Below are positions 36,387 to 44,415 of a stretch of 64,000 bases of DNA, piece by piece (position 1 is the stretch's first letter; every line of letters begins with the position of its first letter). Source of the DNA: CAZVNZ01 sp964628515 (GTDB lineage Bacteria; Bacillota; Clostridia; Christensenellales; Christensenellaceae); the NCBI GenBank assembly GCA_964628515.1, contig CAZVNZ010000008.1:30113-94112 (forward strand), given 5' to 3'. The notes beneath the pieces are model-generated. The model made no database searches, was not told where the DNA came from, and was given only the letters and a program-made list of their open reading frames with translations. Position numbers and translations under genes: made by a program.

Positions 36387-36707
36387 ATGCCGGAAAACGC
36401 AATAGCAGGATTTGCCGGAGGCCAAGCACTACAATGGCTGTTCCCCATACTACTAATAGTAATATTTGTGGTATTAATAATAGTTCCAAACAAAAAAAGA
36501 GAAAAGAAATTTAAACAGATGATGTCCAGCATTAGAGTTGGAGATACAATTAAAACTATAGGCGGTTTTTACGGTAAGGTAGTTTCTATGAAGGACGATA
36601 TTGTAACTATGGAGTGTGGTCCGGACAAAGCTAAGCTTACTATTTCTAAAAGTGCAATAGCTTCTGTAGAAAGCTTTAATGACGGTGAAGAAGTAGCACC
36701 TAAATAA
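36387..36707 (+). CDS. yajC: Preprotein translocase accessory subunit YajC
   Basis: A 106-residue membrane protein. One transmembrane helix (about residues 15-35, WLFPILLIVIFVVLIIVP) is followed by a cytoplasmic domain with MMSSIRVGDTIKTIGGFYGKVVS, the YajC pattern. It associates with SecDF. AAAGGCGG lies before the ATG. Its place between tgt and the SCIFF gene is the usual clostridial order. Confidence 0.95.
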   Translation: MPENAIAGFAGGQALQWLFPILLIVIFVVLIIVPNKKREKKFKQMMSSIRVGDTIKTIGGFYGKVVSMKDDIVTMECGPDKAKLTISKSAIASVESFNDGEEVAPK

Positions 36708-36736
36708 TTAAGATTGCTTTTGGAGGAATAACAAAC

Positions 36737-36880
36737 ATGAAACATATTAAGACTGTCACAAAAAACAATTTGAAAAGCACACAAAAAGAGGGCGGTTGCG
36801 GAGAGTGTCAAACATCCTGCCAATCCGCTTGCAAGACATCTTGTACATTGGCAAATCAAAAATGTGAGAAAAAGGCTTAA
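36737..36880 (+). CDS. scfA: SCIFF ranthipeptide precursor (six Cys in forty-five residues)
   Basis: A 47-codon gene. The product starts MKHIKTVTKNN and has six Cys at positions 21, 24, 28, 32, 36 and 43 in CGECQTSCQSACKTSC and the tail. This length and Cys number define the SCIFF precursor, a ribosomally made peptide in which a radical SAM enzyme installs thioether links from Cys to non-alpha carbons of other residues (a ranthipeptide). TGGAGG lies upstream of ATG. The maturase gene follows after a hairpin. The peptide is found across Clostridia; a signalling or regulatory role has been proposed but is not settled. Confidence 0.95.
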   Translation: MKHIKTVTKNNLKSTQKEGGCGECQTSCQSACKTSCTLANQKCEKKA

Positions 36881-36905
36881 TAACAATACTATAGTAATTA
36901 AGATG

Positions 36906-36934
36906 GCGGTAAATGCTTTTACCGCTGTTTTTTT
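36906..36934 (+). terminator. Terminator/attenuator between SCIFF peptide and maturase genes
   Basis: GCGGTAAA and TTTACCGC pair perfectly around TGCT and are followed by TG and seven T. Partial readthrough would give many peptide transcripts per maturase transcript. Confidence 0.8.
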
Positions 36935-36951
36935 GTAAAAGAAAGGTAAAA

Positions 36952-38268
36952 ATGGTACATTTAATAGAATTTAACGGCAAATTTGCCGCCTACGATGTAG
37001 AGTCGGGAAGCTTGCACGAAATAGACAGAACGGCAATGCGAGTGCTAACATTTATTAATGCAGGCAAAACCATCAAGCAAATATTAAACGATTTAGGCTC
37101 GGAGGTTGCAACGGCAATAGAGGAAATAGAAGAGCTTAAAGAAAAAGGCTTGCTGTTTTCAAATCCCACGAACGAAGAGCCAAAGTTTAACGAGCCTGTA
37201 GTTAAAGCGCTGTGCATACTTATTGCCCAAGATTGCAATTTAAAATGCACCTACTGCTTTGCGGATGGCGGAGAATATAAAAACAAAAAGGGAATAATGG
37301 ACGAAAAAACCGCTTGTGCAGCTATTGATTTTTTAATTAAAAACTCGGGCAACCGCAAGAATTTAGAAGTGGACTTTTTTGGGGGAGAACCGCTACTTAA
37401 CTTTAAAGTGCTAAAGACGTGTGTAGCCTACGCAAAGGAACAGGAAAAACTGCATAACAAAAACATTCGCTTTACCCTAACCACCAATGCCTTTAAGGTG
37501 GACGACGAAATTGTGGACTTCATTAACAAAGAAATGAAAAACATTGTAATAAGCATAGACGGCAGAAAGGAAATCCACGATGCAATGCGCAAAAATTTGC
37601 AGGGCAACCCAAGCTACGAAAAGGTTTTAGCCAATGCAAAAAAAATAATTACCGCCCGTGGAGAAAAAGAATATTACATCAGAGGCACTTACACATCAAG
37701 GAATTTGGATTTTTCAAGCGATGTTATAGCCATAGCGGAGGAAGGCTTTTGCAATATTTCTTTAGAACCCGTGGTTGCAAAGGGAGAGCTTGCCATAAGG
37801 CAGGAGCATTTGCCCCAAATTAACCACGAGTACAATATGCTTGCAAGGGAGTATCTAAAGCGGAAAAATACGGATAAGGCGTTTAATTTTTTTCATTTTA
37901 TGGTGGATTTGGATGCAGGTCCGTGCATTAACAAACGTTTGCGAGGTTGCGGTGCAGGCAGCGAATACTTAGCGGTGCTAAGCAACGGAGATTTATACCC
38001 ATGCCATCAATTTGCAGGCAACAAGGAGTTTTACTTAGGCAATATTTATACAGGCATAGAAAACGAAAGCATTGTGGGGGAATTTAAAAACACCCACATA
38101 TACTCAAAACAGGGATGTAATGAGTGCTGGGCAAAATATTTATGCTCGGGAGGGTGTATGGCAAATGCCTACTTTACCAACGAGGATATTAAAAAGCCAT
38201 ACAAAATAGGCTGCGATACGGAAAAAAAGCGATTAGAAACCGCACTTGCCCTAAAGCTGTTTGAGTAA
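36952..38268 (+). CDS. scfB: SCIFF maturase, radical SAM/SPASM protein
   Basis: A 438-residue radical SAM enzyme that modifies the SCIFF peptide. An N-terminal precursor-recognition (RRE-like) region of about 85 residues precedes the cluster motif CNLKCTYC (Cys95, 99, 102). The C-terminal SPASM region has Cys in GPCINKRLRGCGAGS, YPCHQF and CNECWAKYLCSGGC, for two auxiliary Fe-S clusters. ATG 36952 with GAAAGG upstream gives the usual start MVHLIEFNGKFAAYDVES; an earlier in-frame ATG would add 13 residues across the terminator. The pairing with the peptide gene makes the function secure. Confidence 0.96.
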   Translation: MVHLIEFNGKFAAYDVESGSLHEIDRTAMRVLTFINAGKTIKQILNDLGSEVATAIEEIEELKEKGLLFSNPTNEEPKFNEPVVKALCILIAQDCNLKCTYCFADGGEYKNKKGIMDEKTACAAIDFLIKNSGNRKNLEVDFFGGEPLLNFKVLKTCVAYAKEQEKLHNKNIRFTLTTNAFKVDDEIVDFINKEMKNIVISIDGRKEIHDAMRKNLQGNPSYEKVLANAKKIITARGEKEYYIRGTYTSRNLDFSSDVIAIAEEGFCNISLEPVVAKGELAIRQEHLPQINHEYNMLAREYLKRKNTDKAFNFFHFMVDLDAGPCINKRLRGCGAGSEYLAVLSNGDLYPCHQFAGNKEFYLGNIYTGIENESIVGEFKNTHIYSKQGCNECWAKYLCSGGCMANAYFTNEDIKKPYKIGCDTEKKRLETALALKLFE

Positions 38269-38297
38269 TAAGAAATACCATCATCATCTCCATAAAA

Positions 38298-38334
38298 AAA
38301 GGGGCAACCTGCAAATGTGCATGCTTGCCCCTTT
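38298..38334 (+). terminator. Terminator after SCIFF maturase
   Basis: A ten-base perfect stem AAAGGGGCAA/TTGCCCCTTT closes a 17-base loop that itself can form TGCA/TGCA. It lies next to a copy of the dispersed ATGATGATGG motif (38279-38300, minus orientation). Confidence 0.8.
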
Positions 38335-38416
38335 AATATATAGATTACAAAAACGAAAAAAACGTTAAAAAGTCTTACAAAATTACCATAAAGTATACTC
38401 AATTTTAAATGTACTA

Positions 38417-38445
38417 TTGAAAAATTTTGTATAATCGTATATAAT
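38417..38445 (+). promoter_or_regulatory. Promoter of the putP-pocR-mtmB-permease operon
   Basis: TTGAAA (38417-38422), exactly 17 bases, TATAAT (38440-38445). This is one of the strongest promoter matches in the window. Confidence 0.75.
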
Positions 38446-38447
38446 GT

Positions 38448-38490
38448 AAACAAATTATTAATTTGTTTCACAGTTCTAATAATTTAGAAC
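38448..38490. promoter_or_regulatory. Two palindromic operator candidates at the operon start
   Basis: AAACAAAT (38448-38455) and ATTTGTTT (38461-38468) flank five bases at the predicted transcription start. GTTCTAA (38473-38479) and TTAGAAC (38484-38490) flank four bases just downstream. Their position after the -10 box suits repression. The PocR/AraC protein in the operon is one candidate, although AraC-type sites are usually direct repeats. Confidence 0.5.
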
Positions 38491-38616
38491 ATTATTTTTT
38501 ACACCGCTAAAAAAATGGGTTTTCCATTATAAAATATACTTAGATTTATATTTATGTGTGTAAATGCGCTTGTGAAACAATTATGTTTATTTTTAGTTTT
38601 TTATTGGAGTATTTTT

Positions 38617-40107
38617 ATGTCTTTTGATTGGGGTATAGTGTTATCGTTTGTGGGTTATTTTATAATCGTATTGCTTATTGGCATGTACTTTTACAAAAAA
38701 ACCGCCAATTTATCTGACTACGTGCTGGGTGGCAGAGGGCTTAATACCTATGTTGCCGCACTTTCCGCACAAGCCTCGGATATGAGTGGCTGGCTTTTAA
38801 TGGGGTTGCCCGGTGCCCTTTATCTTGCAGGGATGAGCGAGGCATGGATAGGCATTGGTCTTGCGGTTGGCGCTTATTGCAGCTGGCTGGTGGTGGCAAA
38901 ACGTTTGCGTCAGTATTCCTACGTGGCTAACGACAGCATAACGGTACCTCAATTTTTTGAAAATAGATTTAAAGACAACAAGGGCGTACTTAGGCTACTA
39001 AGCTCGGTTGTTATTTTAGTATTTTTTACAATTTACGTAGTGTCCGGTTTTGTAGCGGGTGGAAAGGTGTTTACCGCCGTTTTTCCCGGTATGGATTACA
39101 AATGGGCAATGCTTTTATGCGTAGTGGTGATTATCGCCTACACCTTTATGGGTGGCTTTAAAGCGGTTTGTTGGACGGATTTTCTGCAAGGCATGTTAAT
39201 GCTTGTGGCTATAATTATTGTGCCCTTAGCGGCAATGGGCAAACTTGGCGGAGTGGAAAACACGGTAAATGCGGCAAAAGAAATTGCCCCTCAGTTTTTA
39301 AACTTGTTTTCAGCGGCGGACGGTAGCCCACTTAGCCCCATAAGTGTAATATCAAGTCTTGCGTGGGGGCTTGGGTATTTGGGTATGCCCCATATTATTA
39401 TAAGATATATGGCAATAAGAGAGCCTAAACTGGTAAAATCTTCAAGACGCATTGCAACGGTGTGGATTATACTTGCGCTGTTTGGTGCAATTATGGTAGG
39501 CATAGTAGGAAGAGTATATTTAGGAGACATTTTTACAACGGCGGCAGAGTCGGAAACGGTGTTTATGGTAATGGCATTGCAGCTTTTCCCACCCGTTGTT
39601 GCAGGTATATTGCTTTCCGCAATTTTAGCTGCGGTTATGAGCACGGCGGACAGCCAACTTTTAGTGGCATCCTCATCTATTTCCGGAGATATTTACGAAA
39701 AATTCTCAAGAAAGAAAGCAGACCCCAAAAAACTTATGTGGGTGGGCAGGTTTGGTGTAATAGGCATTGCGGTAATAGCGGCTATTTTTGCCTTAGACCC
39801 TCAATCCTCTATAATGGGGTTGGTAAAATATGCGTGGGCAGGTTTTGGAGCGGCTTTCGGGCCTATAATCCTTTTAGCGCTCTTTTGGAAACGCACCACC
39901 AAAAACGGGGCTTTGGCAGGCATGATAGTAGGCTTTGTAGTTGTAATACTATGGACAAACCTACTTGAAGGGTCGACAGGGCTTTATTCAATAATTCCCG
40001 GATTTGCACTTGCAATGGTGGTTGCGGTAATTGTTAGTTTAGCGGATAAAAAACCTTCCGAGGAAGTAGAAAAGGAATTTGAAACGGCAAAAACAAGCGA
40101 GGTATAA
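38617..40107 (+). CDS. Sodium:solute symporter, PutP-like
   Basis: A 496-residue SSS-family transporter with about 13 membrane helices. It resembles sodium/proline symporter PutP: SDYVLGGRGLNTYVAALSAQASDMSGWLLMG (split here by helix 2), FIWM-type helices, and the sodium-site segment AAVMSTADSQLLVASSS. ATG 38617 has GGAG nine bases upstream. It is the first gene of a tight operon; the regulator gene starts seven bases after its stop. The link to a methyltransferase makes betaine or N-methylated amino acids possible substrates besides proline, which is inference. Confidence 0.9.
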   Translation: MSFDWGIVLSFVGYFIIVLLIGMYFYKKTANLSDYVLGGRGLNTYVAALSAQASDMSGWLLMGLPGALYLAGMSEAWIGIGLAVGAYCSWLVVAKRLRQYSYVANDSITVPQFFENRFKDNKGVLRLLSSVVILVFFTIYVVSGFVAGGKVFTAVFPGMDYKWAMLLCVVVIIAYTFMGGFKAVCWTDFLQGMLMLVAIIIVPLAAMGKLGGVENTVNAAKEIAPQFLNLFSAADGSPLSPISVISSLAWGLGYLGMPHIIIRYMAIREPKLVKSSRRIATVWIILALFGAIMVGIVGRVYLGDIFTTAAESETVFMVMALQLFPPVVAGILLSAILAAVMSTADSQLLVASSSISGDIYEKFSRKKADPKKLMWVGRFGVIGIAVIAAIFALDPQSSIMGLVKYAWAGFGAAFGPIILLALFWKRTTKNGALAGMIVGFVVVILWTNLLEGSTGLYSIIPGFALAMVVAVIVSLADKKPSEEVEKEFETAKTSEV

Positions 40108-40114
40108 ATAATTA

Positions 40115-41359
40115 ATGGATGTCCAAAAGGAAGCATTAAGAAAAAGCTGTGAGTTAATATACAATGCTATTAACGTAGATTGTTTTTTAATTGATATTCA
40201 GCAAAACGAAGTACCTATGAACACTTTATGCAAAGAATGTGTAAAACTACAGCAAAGGTATAACTTAGATAAAAAATGCACAAAACTACATATAGACGGT
40301 GCCTATTCCTCCGAAAGATGGGGGGGCAAGTACGAGTATTTATGCCCTTTAGGAATGTGTTTTATTGCAAGCAACATCCCAAAAGATGCAGAGCTTAGAT
40401 ACTCTTTGGTGGCAGGCCCATTTTTTATGACTGAGTACGACGAGTTTTTAAGGGAAGGGTTACCCAACGTATTTTTAGATAAAAATACCTATAATTTGGG
40501 GGATATTGCAAAATCCATAGCATATATACAATGCAACAGGGTTTCATACATTGCGGAAATAATAAACCTTGTGGCAAAAAATGCAGGCTATATACTAAGA
40601 ACGGGCAACGCACTTAAAAACGAATCCGAGGACGCAAGCAAACGTGTGTACGAAATTATGTATCAACATAAAGACATTAAAGAAACCATGGAATTACAGC
40701 TTGCCTTGGAAAAACAGCTATTAAATAACATTAAACTAAAAAACAGTACAAAAGCAAGAAAACTGCTAAACGATATTTTAGGAGGGATTTATTTTAATTC
40801 TTTCGGGGAAATACGCATAATTAAGGCAAGAGTAACCGAGCTTGTGGTTATGCTACTAAGGGAGGCAATAGCCGCCGGCGTAAATATGGACTCCACCTTT
40901 GCCCTATCGGGAGACTATATAGAGCAAATACACAGTTTCGATAATATAAGAGACTTGGATACTTGGCTTGCAAAGGTGCTAAACAGTATAACATACAGCG
41001 TTTTTCCGGGAAACAACGTACGGCACAGTGCGGTGGTAAACAAGGTAAAAAAATATATTTCCAAAAACTATATGAAGAAAATATCCCTAAACGAACTTGC
41101 CGGTTTGGCAGGGTTTTCCGTCTCCTATTTAAGCAAAATATTTAAAGAGGAAACGCAAAAAAGCATAAGCTCTTACATAAATTATATACGAATAGAAAGC
41201 GCAAAAGAGCTTTTGGTAAGCTCGGATATTTCTTTGGTGGAGCTTGCCTATGTAGTTGGTTTTGAAGAGCAAAGCTATTTTACAAAGGTGTTTAAAAAAC
41301 AAGAAGGGGTAGCCCCCGGCAAATACAGGGATGTTAATCTCAAATTAAATAACGACTAA
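40115..41359 (+). CDS. PocR-domain AraC-family transcription regulator
   Basis: A 414-residue regulator. The N-terminal 170 residues are a PocR sensor domain with its Cys-rich ligand region (LCKECVKLQQ, KKCTKLH, YLCPLGMCF). A middle helical part follows, and a C-terminal AraC DNA-binding domain ends it (ISLNELAGLAGFSVSYLSKIFKEE, then LAYVVGFEEQSYFTKVFKK). PocR domains sense small organic molecules such as propanediol in the pdu/cob system. It lies between the symporter and methyltransferase genes with seven and 13 base gaps, so it probably controls its own operon. The effector is unknown. Confidence 0.92.
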   Translation: MDVQKEALRKSCELIYNAINVDCFLIDIQQNEVPMNTLCKECVKLQQRYNLDKKCTKLHIDGAYSSERWGGKYEYLCPLGMCFIASNIPKDAELRYSLVAGPFFMTEYDEFLREGLPNVFLDKNTYNLGDIAKSIAYIQCNRVSYIAEIINLVAKNAGYILRTGNALKNESEDASKRVYEIMYQHKDIKETMELQLALEKQLLNNIKLKNSTKARKLLNDILGGIYFNSFGEIRIIKARVTELVVMLLREAIAAGVNMDSTFALSGDYIEQIHSFDNIRDLDTWLAKVLNSITYSVFPGNNVRHSAVVNKVKKYISKNYMKKISLNELAGLAGFSVSYLSKIFKEETQKSISSYINYIRIESAKELLVSSDISLVELAYVVGFEEQSYFTKVFKKQEGVAPGKYRDVNLKLNND

Positions 41360-41372
41360 AAGGAAGAAAACT

Positions 41373-42737
41373 ATGTTAAATAATTTTTTAGAAATTGTAC
41401 AAAGAGGCTACGAAGGGGAAGCGGTGGACAAAGAAACGTGGGATTTAGACTACGTTGCCATAAACACAGCAGATATTGTAGCAAAGTACGGTTTAACTTT
41501 TGATGCAAACAAAATAGTGGAGCAAGACGAAACCACCCTTAAAAAGTTTTACGATGCAGGCAGAGAGCTTTTAATAAAAACAGGGGTTTACAATATGTCT
41601 ACGGGCAAAATTATTGCCTTTAGCGAGGAAGAGATAGACTACGCCGCAAAACAGCAAAAAAAAGCCTTAACCATGGGCTACGGCAAGGACGCCTTTACCC
41701 TATATGCAAGAAAAGCGGAGGACACACGCAAACCGGGAGTTTTTGGTGGAAATCCGGGTTGCCCCACACCCGAGCGTATTTTTAAAGCAACGCTAAAAAG
41801 TTGGGCGCAGGAAAAAAGCATAGATATGCTAACTTGCGGTTCGCTTATAGATGTGGACGGGTACGAAATTCGCCACAGCGAGCCAAGCGAGCTTATAGCG
41901 GTAAGAAGGGAGCTTATGTACCTAAAGCAAGCCGCAAAAGAAGTAGGCAGAGAGGGTATGGGAATGTTAGCCGCCGAAAGCAGTGTTTCGGAAATCGGAG
42001 ACTTAGCTGCAATTTCTTTCATATACAATACTGACAGCCATTTGGTTGCGCTAAATAACGAGCTTATAACAAACAGAGACAACTTAGTAAGGGCGGCAAA
42101 CTCTGTAAATAACGATGTAAGAAACGCATCCTTAGCATGTGTTATGGTAGAGGGGCTGGCAGGTGGGCCTGCCGGTGCGGCTGTATGTATGATAGCTTCT
42201 ATGCTTGCGGCAAATATTGTGTGTCTTGCGGATTATCATTTGTGCCACCCCATACACTTAAGATATATTGCCACTTCCACAAGAGAATGCATGTGGTTGC
42301 AAAGTGTGGTGTGCCAAGCATTTGCGTTGTGTGCTCCAAACATTATAGTTTGCGATATTTACCCAAAAAGCGGTGCTTTGACAGAAGAGCTACTTTTAGA
42401 AGTGGCGGCAAACGCCATAGCCATTACGGTAAGCGGAGGGCATCTTGAAGGGGTTGGCGCTTGCGACGGGCTTAAGCCTCATGGTAGCGGTGTAGAAGCA
42501 AGGCTAATGGGAGAGGTAGGCTATGCGGTTAGCAGTAGCGAACTTACAAGAAGTAAGGCAAACGAGATTATTTTAAAACTGCTTGAAAAATACGAGTGGG
42601 TTTTTGAAAAAGGCAACGAAGGCTCTTCCTTCGATAATGTATACGATATGGTTACGGTACAGCCCGTTAAAGAATGGCAGGCAATGTACGAAAAAATCGT
42701 CCTTTATTTAAAAGAGCTGGGAATCTGCCTAAAATAA
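41373..42737 (+). CDS. MtmB-family methylamine methyltransferase homologue lacking pyrrolysine
   Basis: A 454-residue protein homologous over its whole length to archaeal monomethylamine:corrinoid methyltransferase MtmB. From memory of the Methanosarcina sequence, aligned parts include WDLDYVAINTADIVAKYGLTF, GREGMGMLAAESSVS, HPIHLRYIATSTRECMW and SGVEARLMGEV. The Pyl202 position of MtmB (motif GMGV-Pyl-GPETS) falls on Leu199 here, codon TTA at 41967-41969; there is no in-frame TAG. Pyl binds the amine in MtmB, so chemistry or substrate must differ. Bacterial MttB relatives without Pyl act on quaternary amines such as glycine betaine, which is a precedent. No corrinoid protein gene is adjacent. 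AGGAAG precedes ATG. Confidence 0.85.
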   Translation: MLNNFLEIVQRGYEGEAVDKETWDLDYVAINTADIVAKYGLTFDANKIVEQDETTLKKFYDAGRELLIKTGVYNMSTGKIIAFSEEEIDYAAKQQKKALTMGYGKDAFTLYARKAEDTRKPGVFGGNPGCPTPERIFKATLKSWAQEKSIDMLTCGSLIDVDGYEIRHSEPSELIAVRRELMYLKQAAKEVGREGMGMLAAESSVSEIGDLAAISFIYNTDSHLVALNNELITNRDNLVRAANSVNNDVRNASLACVMVEGLAGGPAGAAVCMIASMLAANIVCLADYHLCHPIHLRYIATSTRECMWLQSVVCQAFALCAPNIIVCDIYPKSGALTEELLLEVAANAIAITVSGGHLEGVGACDGLKPHGSGVEARLMGEVGYAVSSSELTRSKANEIILKLLEKYEWVFEKGNEGSSFDNVYDMVTVQPVKEWQAMYEKIVLYLKELGICLK

Positions 42738-42757
42738 AATAAAAAAAGGAGATAAGT

Positions 42758-44323
42758 ATGAACAAAAAATCACTAATTCCCGTGTTTAGATCGGGAGATG
42801 TGGGCGGTATGGCATATTCCTTAGCAGGAAATATCATTAACTACATAATAGTTATTGCCACACTAACGGGTATGCTTGGCTGGCCAAACGAAATTGTATT
42901 TGGCAGAGTAATACCGGGTATGTCCATTGGGCTTATGATTTCCGGCATTTATTATGCTTATATGGCTCATAAGTTATCCAAAAAAGAGGGTAGAGCCAAT
43001 GTAACCGCTATGCCTTCGGGTGTTTCCACTCCGGCAATGTTTGTGTTTTTATACGGAATTATTGTACCGCTAAACTATGCCATCGGAGACCCTGAAATTG
43101 TGTGGTCTGCGGCTGTTGCGGCTTGCTTTATAGGAGGCGCAATAGAGTTTTTGGGAGGATTAATCGGTCCTTATGTAAAAAAAGCCTTGCCCCGTGCGGC
43201 ACTGCTTGGCACGGTTGCCGGTATTGCTTTTATATGGATGGCAACTCAAGGTATTTTTGATGTATATGCAGACCCAATTTTAGGCTTACCCATACTCCTT
43301 ATGGCGGTTTTAGGCTTGTTTGGCGGATATTTATTCCCCAAAAAGATTCCTCCATTTGCAATAGCTATTGTGGGTGGTATCGTTTATGCCTTTATTATAG
43401 GCAGAATACAACCGGATTTTTCGGGGATAGGCTTTTACTTCCCCAACCCTGCAAACACAATAGAGGCATTACTAAGCGGTTTTGCGGTAATAGCGCCCTA
43501 TCTTGCCATAGTTATTCCCATAGAAATTTACAACTTTATAGAAACTATGGATAACGTGGAAAGCGCCAATGCGGCAGGGGATAATTACAGCGTTAGAGAG
43601 GCACAGTTTGCAGACGGCGCATGCACAATGATTTCCGCTATTTTTGGCGGTGTTGTACCTAACACGGTTTGGCTTGGACATCCCGGTCTTAAAAAGAGCA
43701 ATGCCGGGGCAGGATATTCTTGGATTTCCGGTCTTATATTAGGTGCGGCAGGTATTTTTGGGTTCTTTACCCTACTAAACTCCGTAATACCTCCGGCTAT
43801 TTGCGCAATTACATTCTTGTGGTGCGCTATTATTATGGTTTCTCAAGCCTATAAAGAGGTTAAACCAAAATACTTTGCTGCGGTTGCTCTTGCAATGCTA
43901 CCGGCGGTTGCAGACTATCTGTACTCTCAAATAACAGGTGCTGTGGGGGGTGTTTCTCATATTTATGCAGAATCCGTAAGTATGGGTGTAACAAACTACG
44001 AGCCGGAAATCGTGCAAGCAATTATAGACGGCGGTACAATGTGGGGCGGTATTCCTGCGGTTAAAGCCGGGGCAATAATAATAGGCTTAATTTGGGGTAG
44101 TGCCATGACCTTTATAATAGACAAACGCTTAGACAAAACAGGCTGGGTGTTTGTGGCGGCGGCAATACTTTCCTTCTTTGGATTTATTCACAGATCCCAA
44201 TTAGAAATCGCATACGATTCACCTTTTATGATAAGCTACATAATACTTGCGGCAATGTGCTTTATACTTCATCTTGGTAAAAACAAATGGTTTAAGTCTC
44301 AAGATGATTTTGAGTACGTGTAA
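42758..44323 (+). CDS. Xanthine/uracil-type permease (NCS2-like)
   Basis: A 521-residue membrane protein with about 12-14 helices. It resembles an uncharacterised branch of xanthine/uracil permeases (GWPNEIVFGRVIPGMSIGLM, KKEGRANVTAMPSGVSTPAMF, PRAALLGTVAGIAFIWM). It is last in the operon, 20 bases after the methyltransferase homologue, with AAGGAG before ATG. If it imports the methylated substrate, that could be an N-methylated heterocycle such as a methylxanthine or hydantoin; this is only an inference from family and position. A terminator follows. Confidence 0.8.
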   Translation: MNKKSLIPVFRSGDVGGMAYSLAGNIINYIIVIATLTGMLGWPNEIVFGRVIPGMSIGLMISGIYYAYMAHKLSKKEGRANVTAMPSGVSTPAMFVFLYGIIVPLNYAIGDPEIVWSAAVAACFIGGAIEFLGGLIGPYVKKALPRAALLGTVAGIAFIWMATQGIFDVYADPILGLPILLMAVLGLFGGYLFPKKIPPFAIAIVGGIVYAFIIGRIQPDFSGIGFYFPNPANTIEALLSGFAVIAPYLAIVIPIEIYNFIETMDNVESANAAGDNYSVREAQFADGACTMISAIFGGVVPNTVWLGHPGLKKSNAGAGYSWISGLILGAAGIFGFFTLLNSVIPPAICAITFLWCAIIMVSQAYKEVKPKYFAAVALAMLPAVADYLYSQITGAVGGVSHIYAESVSMGVTNYEPEIVQAIIDGGTMWGGIPAVKAGAIIIGLIWGSAMTFIIDKRLDKTGWVFVAAAILSFFGFIHRSQLEIAYDSPFMISYIILAAMCFILHLGKNKWFKSQDDFEYV

Positions 44324-44357
44324 CCCTATTGTAATTTTGCAACAATCAACAAAAATT

Positions 44358-44397
44358 AAAAGACTGCATACAAAACGGTGTGCAGTCTTTTTTTGTT
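44358..44397. terminator. Bidirectional terminator after the methyltransferase operon
   Basis: An 11-base stem AAAAGACTGCA/TGCAGTCTTTT with a 12-base loop, followed by further T, between convergent genes. Confidence 0.9.
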
Positions 44398-44415
44398 GTA
44401 ACCAACTAAATATTT

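Larger units (their letters stand above)
38269..38616. other. Gap before the methyltransferase operon
   Basis: About 350 bases. It holds the SCIFF-maturase terminator, a dispersed-motif copy, the strong operon promoter (38417-38445), two palindromes (38448-38490) and a leader of about 165 bases. No small gene is clear; an in-frame ATG at 38554 would add 21 hydrophobic residues to the symporter but has no ribosome site. Confidence 0.6.

Noticed and set aside
36913..36951. Upstream ATG at 36913 as the SCIFF maturase start
   Set aside because: It would begin inside the terminator hairpin; ATG 36952 has a good ribosome site and gives the family N-terminus.
41961..41972. Possible in-frame TAG (pyrrolysine) codon in the MtmB homologue
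   Set aside because: The letters TAG occur in GTTAGC but out of frame; the in-frame codon is TTA (Leu).
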